From Anaerolineaceae bacterium (GTDB lineage Bacteria > Chloroflexota > Anaerolineae > Anaerolineales > Villigracilaceae), in contig VFKQ01000342.1 in the NCBI GenBank assembly GCA_009885445.1, positions 1-7,776 on the forward strand: DNA of 7,776 nt, written 5' to 3'. The translations under genes and the position numbers were made by a program. Within the stretch, counting starts at the first letter, position 1; every line of letters begins with the position of its first letter. Positions 5,823-7,776 of this stretch are shown here, one piece after another. Under the pieces are notes generated by a model that had not been told where the DNA came from, did no database searches, and worked only from the letters and a program-made list of their open reading frames with translations.

Positions 5823-5839
5823 ACCCAAAAGATCGCCGG

Positions 5840-5868
5840 TTAGTCATCACCCATAAATATGGTAGAAT
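5840..5868 (+). promoter_or_regulatory. Candidate promoter of vapBC
   Basis: TTAGTC (5840-5845), 17-bp spacer, TAGAAT (5863-5868, five of six bases of the -10 consensus). The -35 match is poor, as is common for repressed promoters with an operator in the spacer. A start site near 5875 would leave a leader of about 11 nt before the ATG at 5886. Confidence 0.5.
5851..5862. promoter_or_regulatory. Candidate VapB operator dyad
   Basis: CCATAAATATGG is a perfect inverted repeat of CCATA/TATGG with a 2-bp centre. It fills the promoter spacer and touches the -10 box of the vapBC promoter. Ribbon-helix-helix antitoxins bind short dyads of this kind to repress their own operon; that this one is the site is an inference. 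Confidence 0.4.
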
Positions 5869-5885
5869 TTTGGCCGGTGAACAAA

Positions 5886-6131
5886 ATGAAGAAAACAACC
5901 ATTGAAATTCCAGATCGGCTGTTTCAGCAAGCTAAAGTCCGCGCGGCGCAAGAGGGGCTTTCGATGCGCGAATTGTTTATTCAAGGCCTGCAACTGTCCC
6001 TTGAAACGCGACCTTCCTCATCGAAAAAGAATCGCACCGATTTCCCATTGATCCGCGTTTCTAAGAACAGAGCGCGTCTGACAGACGAACAAGTTGCTGC
6101 TGCGCTCAACACGGACGAGGATCTTGTCTGA
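5886..6131 (+). CDS. vapB: VapB-type ribbon-helix-helix antitoxin
   Basis: Predicted 81-residue antitoxin paired with the PIN-domain toxin downstream. The N-terminal 40 residues fit a ribbon-helix-helix DNA-binding domain: strand 'KKTTIEIPDRLF', helix 'QQAKVRAAQEGLS', helix 'MRELFIQGLQLSLE'. The charged tail (about 42-81, ending LTDEQVAAALNTDEDLV) would be the part that wraps the toxin. I chose the ATG at 5886 because it gives a standard antitoxin N-terminus and GGTGA (5876-5880) lies 5 nt upstream; the frame stays open upstream to 5859, and a GTG at 5877 is an alternative only 8 nt past the -10 box. The stop overlaps the start of the toxin gene by one base. Confidence 0.85.
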   Translation: MKKTTIEIPDRLFQQAKVRAAQEGLSMRELFIQGLQLSLETRPSSSKKNRTDFPLIRVSKNRARLTDEQVAAALNTDEDLV

Positions 6132-6562
6132 TGGCAAGTCTGTGCGATGTGAACCTGCTCCTGGCAATCTGTGTTGAGCACCATGTGCATCATCCCGCAG
6201 CACTGGAGTGGCTGAATATGCAGGATGCAAAAGACGTTGCCTTGTGCCGCATCACGCAATTGGGATTATTGCGCTTGCTGTGCAATCCGTCAGTCATGGA
6301 GGAGGACGTCTGCACACTGGAGCAAGCATGGGACGTCTACGACGGCATCCATAACGACGAGCGCTTTACCTTTGTCCCGGAGCCGGAGGGATTAGAAAAA
6401 TATTTTCGAGAATACAGTTCGTCTGTGCAGGTTTCCCCAAAAATCTGGCAGGATGCCTATATCGCCGCGTTCGCCCGTTCTGCAAAAATGCTCCTGACAA
6501 CATTTGACCGCGGGTTTGGTCGATATGACGGGTTGCACGTCAACTTGCTCAAAGGCAAATAA
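6131..6562 (+). CDS. vapC: VapC-type PIN-domain ribonuclease toxin
   Basis: Predicted 143-residue PIN-domain endoribonuclease, the toxin of the vapBC module. PIN toxins bind Mg or Mn through a cluster of acidic residues and cut RNA. Visible here: Asp6 in 'LCDVNLLLA', Asp108 in 'WQDAYIAAFA' and Asp126 in 'LLTTFDRGFGRY'. The usual second acidic residue is Gln43 in 'CRITQLGLLRLLCNP'; a TQLG..R form at this place is, as I recall, common in one VapC subgroup, so it does not imply an inactive protein. The ATG shares its A with the antitoxin stop (TGATG), the classic arrangement for translational coupling. The gene converges on the transporter permease with 11 bp between stops, and no terminator hairpin is visible in that gap. 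Confidence 0.92.
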   Translation: MASLCDVNLLLAICVEHHVHHPAALEWLNMQDAKDVALCRITQLGLLRLLCNPSVMEEDVCTLEQAWDVYDGIHNDERFTFVPEPEGLEKYFREYSSSVQVSPKIWQDAYIAAFARSAKMLLTTFDRGFGRYDGLHVNLLKGK

Positions 6563-6573
6563 GGCCAACCTAA

Positions 6574-7410
6574 TTATCCCCTCAACACCCCCCTCCGCGG
6601 ATTGACCAAAAACACAACCACAAACACCGCCGTGGCGGTCAGCACGATGGCCGCGCCGGAGGCGATGTTGAGATAGTAACTGAGATACAGCCCCACCACT
6701 GACGATGATGCGCCGATGACCGCGCCGAGAATCATCATCGTCCACAAGTGACGGGTGAGCAGATAGGCCGTGGCGGCGGGCGTGACGAGCATAGCCACCA
6801 TGAGCGCCACGCCGACGGTCTGCATCGAGACGGCAACCGTCACGGCAATCATGGCCAGCAGGAGATTGGTCAACAGGTTGACGGGCATGCGCAAGGTCAC
6901 AGCCAGCACGGGGTCGAACGATAAAGTTTGAAATTCCTTGAAGAAAATAATTACCAATAAAATAACAATGCCGCCGAAGATGGCGGTCAGCATCAGGTCA
7001 CGGCTCGACACGCCGAGCACATCGCCAAAGAGAAAGTGACTCAAGTCCACGGCATACGAGCGCACGGTGGAAATGACGGCGATGCCCAGCGCAAACATGC
7101 CCGCGAAGATGATGCCGATGGCTGTATCTTCTTTCAGTCGGCCGTTCTTGCTAATCGCGCCGATGCCCAATGCGGCCAGCACTGCCGTCCCCAGCGCCCA
7201 CCAGAAGAGCGGCCCACGCTCCCCGCCGCTGACGACGTATCCCAGCGCGACGCCGGGCAACACGGTGTGCGCGAGCGCGTCACCGAAGAAGGCCATGCCG
7301 CGCAGAACAACATAGGTGCCGACGACAGCGCAGACAATGCCGACGAGCACGCCAGCGGCCAGTCCGCGCACCATGAAGGGGTAACTGAGGGGTTCGAGTA
7401 ACCAGTCCAT
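6574..7410 (-). CDS. Metal ABC transporter permease (ABC-3 family, ZnuB/MntB/TroC-like)
   Basis: 278-residue integral membrane protein, the channel subunit of an importer for Zn, Mn or Fe; the substrate cannot be told from sequence. Family landmarks: 'FFGDALAHTVLPGVALGY' (about 41-58), 'DTAIGIIFAGMFALGIA' (about 95-111), 'DLSHFLFGDVLG' (about 122-133), 'QTVGVALMVAMLVTPAATAYLLT' as a run from about 197 to 219, and a last hydrophobic helix 'SGAAIVLTATAVFVVVFLV'. I count seven to nine membrane segments, and the length is normal for the family. It follows the ATPase gene on the same strand with a gap of 79 bp occupied by a structured element whose edge lies 12 nt before this ATG. No Shine-Dalgarno site is evident, so the structure may matter for its translation. 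Confidence 0.95.
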   Translation of the reverse strand: MDWLLEPLSYPFMVRGLAAGVLVGIVCAVVGTYVVLRGMAFFGDALAHTVLPGVALGYVVSGGERGPLFWWALGTAVLAALGIGAISKNGRLKEDTAIGIIFAGMFALGIAVISTVRSYAVDLSHFLFGDVLGVSSRDLMLTAIFGGIVILLVIIFFKEFQTLSFDPVLAVTLRMPVNLLTNLLLAMIAVTVAVSMQTVGVALMVAMLVTPAATAYLLTRHLWTMMILGAVIGASSSVVGLYLSYYLNIASGAAIVLTATAVFVVVFLVNPRRGVLRG

Positions 7411-7422
7411 TTGCGATTCTTA

Positions 7423-7482
7423 ATTTTGGAATGCGGGAGCTTGCTCCCGCATGTCAGACAGCAAGCTGTCCGACTCCAAAGT
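7423..7482. repeat. Three-way-junction palindromic element (REP/BIME-like)
   Basis: Two hairpins of exactly 22 nt lie back to back: 7431-7452 (ATGCGGGAG / CTCCCGCAT, loop CTTG) and 7453-7474 (GTC-A-GACAGC / GCTGTC-C-GAC, loop AA). They are enclosed by an outer stem, 7425-7430 TTTGGA with 7475-7480 TCCAAA, that can extend by a T-G and an A-T pair to 7423/7482. No unpaired base remains at the junction. Both hairpins share the core AGC(TT or AA)GCT. It lies between two cistrons of one operon, the typical place of REP/BIME elements, and no T-run follows on either strand, so it is not a standard terminator. Confidence 0.8.
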
Positions 7483-7489
7483 ATTCGGT

Positions 7490-7776
7490 TCAATGAGCAT
7501 GTTCATCATCATCGCAACAAGTGTCATCCACAGATAACAAATTCCCATTTGCATCTACAATTCTTAATCTGTTTCCATACGCTTTCAGTAAAATCTCCGG
7601 TTTCAAAATATCCGCCGATTTTCCAAAGCCCAATAATTTCTTGTTCAACAACATCACGCGGTCAAAATGTTTTCCCGCCTGATCGAGATCATGCGTGGCG
7701 ACCATCACGGTCACATTTTGTTTTTGCAACGTGTCCAGCAAATTCAGAATCCCCTCTTGCGCGGGCAGGTCGAGAC
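7490..7776 (-). CDS. Metal ABC transporter ATP-binding protein (partial, C-terminal part)
   Basis: The minus strand is open from the right edge to the TGA at 7492-7490, giving about 95 residues of the C-terminal third of an ABC ATPase. The visible part starts LDLPAQEGILNLLDTL, where LD belongs to the D-loop after the (unseen) Walker B, and continues with 'VTVMVATHDLDQAGKHFDRVMLLN', whose THDL holds the switch histidine. Together with the permease it would form a Zn/Mn-type importer; the ATPase powers uptake from the cytoplasmic side. The last residues, TCCDDDEHAH, form a Cys/Asp/His cluster that could bind metal. Walker A and the signature motif lie outside the window, as would the solute-binding protein if it is upstream. 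Confidence 0.92.
   Translation of the reverse strand, partial: LDLPAQEGILNLLDTLQKQNVTVMVATHDLDQAGKHFDRVMLLNKKLLGFGKSADILKPEILLKAYGNRLRIVDANGNLLSVDDTCCDDDEHAH

Noticed and set aside
5803..5851. GGTGAT (5803-5808) and ATCACC (5846-5851) as a paired operator of the divergent region
   Set aside because: Only six base pairs with a 37-bp separation and no further extension; not distinguishable from chance.
6563..6573. Terminator shared by vapC and the permease gene
   Set aside because: The 11-bp gap and the flanking bases form no stable stem with a T-run. Transcripts probably end inside the opposing genes or by another mechanism.
7423..7482. Rho-independent terminator after the transporter ATPase
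   Set aside because: The stems are strong but are followed by CCAAAATTAAG on the minus strand, not a U-run, and the permease gene begins 12 nt later in the same operon.

Overview
The window looks like a piece of a Chloroflexota genome, most likely Anaerolineae-like. The clues are secreted lipoproteins with Thr/Pro-rich linkers of the TPT type, many short degenerate tandem repeats between and inside genes, few strong Shine-Dalgarno sites, and toxin-antitoxin modules packed against other genes. This assignment is an inference from style, not from a marker gene.

Layout. At 1-283 (minus) is the N-terminal part of a RibD C-terminal-domain reductase, cut by the window edge. A 168-bp spacer follows, holding a heptamer pair and a clear Rho-independent terminator (391-433) that serves the next minus-strand genes. 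These are a BrnT toxin / BrnA antitoxin pair (962 down to 452) with a well-formed promoter at 969-997. From 5787 down to 1005 lies the main feature: three head-to-tail paralogous genes for M1-family zinc peptidases exported as lipoproteins. Only 16 and 12 bp separate them, so they are probably one operon. A 98-bp divergent promoter region (5788-5885) separates this operon from a plus-strand VapB/VapC toxin-antitoxin pair (5886-6562), whose genes overlap by one base. VapC converges on a minus-strand metal ABC transporter operon: the C-terminal part of the ATPase (7490-7776, cut by the edge) followed downstream by the membrane permease (6574-7410). Between those two genes is a 60-nt element predicted to fold as a perfect three-way junction.

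How the parts relate. The three peptidases keep the HEXXH-X18-E zinc site and a downstream Tyr, but lack the usual long C-terminal domain of large M1 enzymes and have drifted in the GAMEN exopeptidase motif. They probably act outside the cell, tethered by lipid, on peptides. The transporter probably imports Zn, Mn or a similar metal; no direct link to the zinc peptidases is shown beyond proximity.

The most unusual signal is a composite repeat found at both junctions between the peptidase genes: a heptamer array (CAGTNNN), a constant TGATCGC, then an octamer array (TGTNTACN). It lies at the same position relative to both downstream genes and, with the starts chosen here, encodes almost all of the first 33 residues of two of the three preproteins. 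Since 7 and 8 are not multiples of 3, a change in unit number would shift the reading frame of a surface protein.
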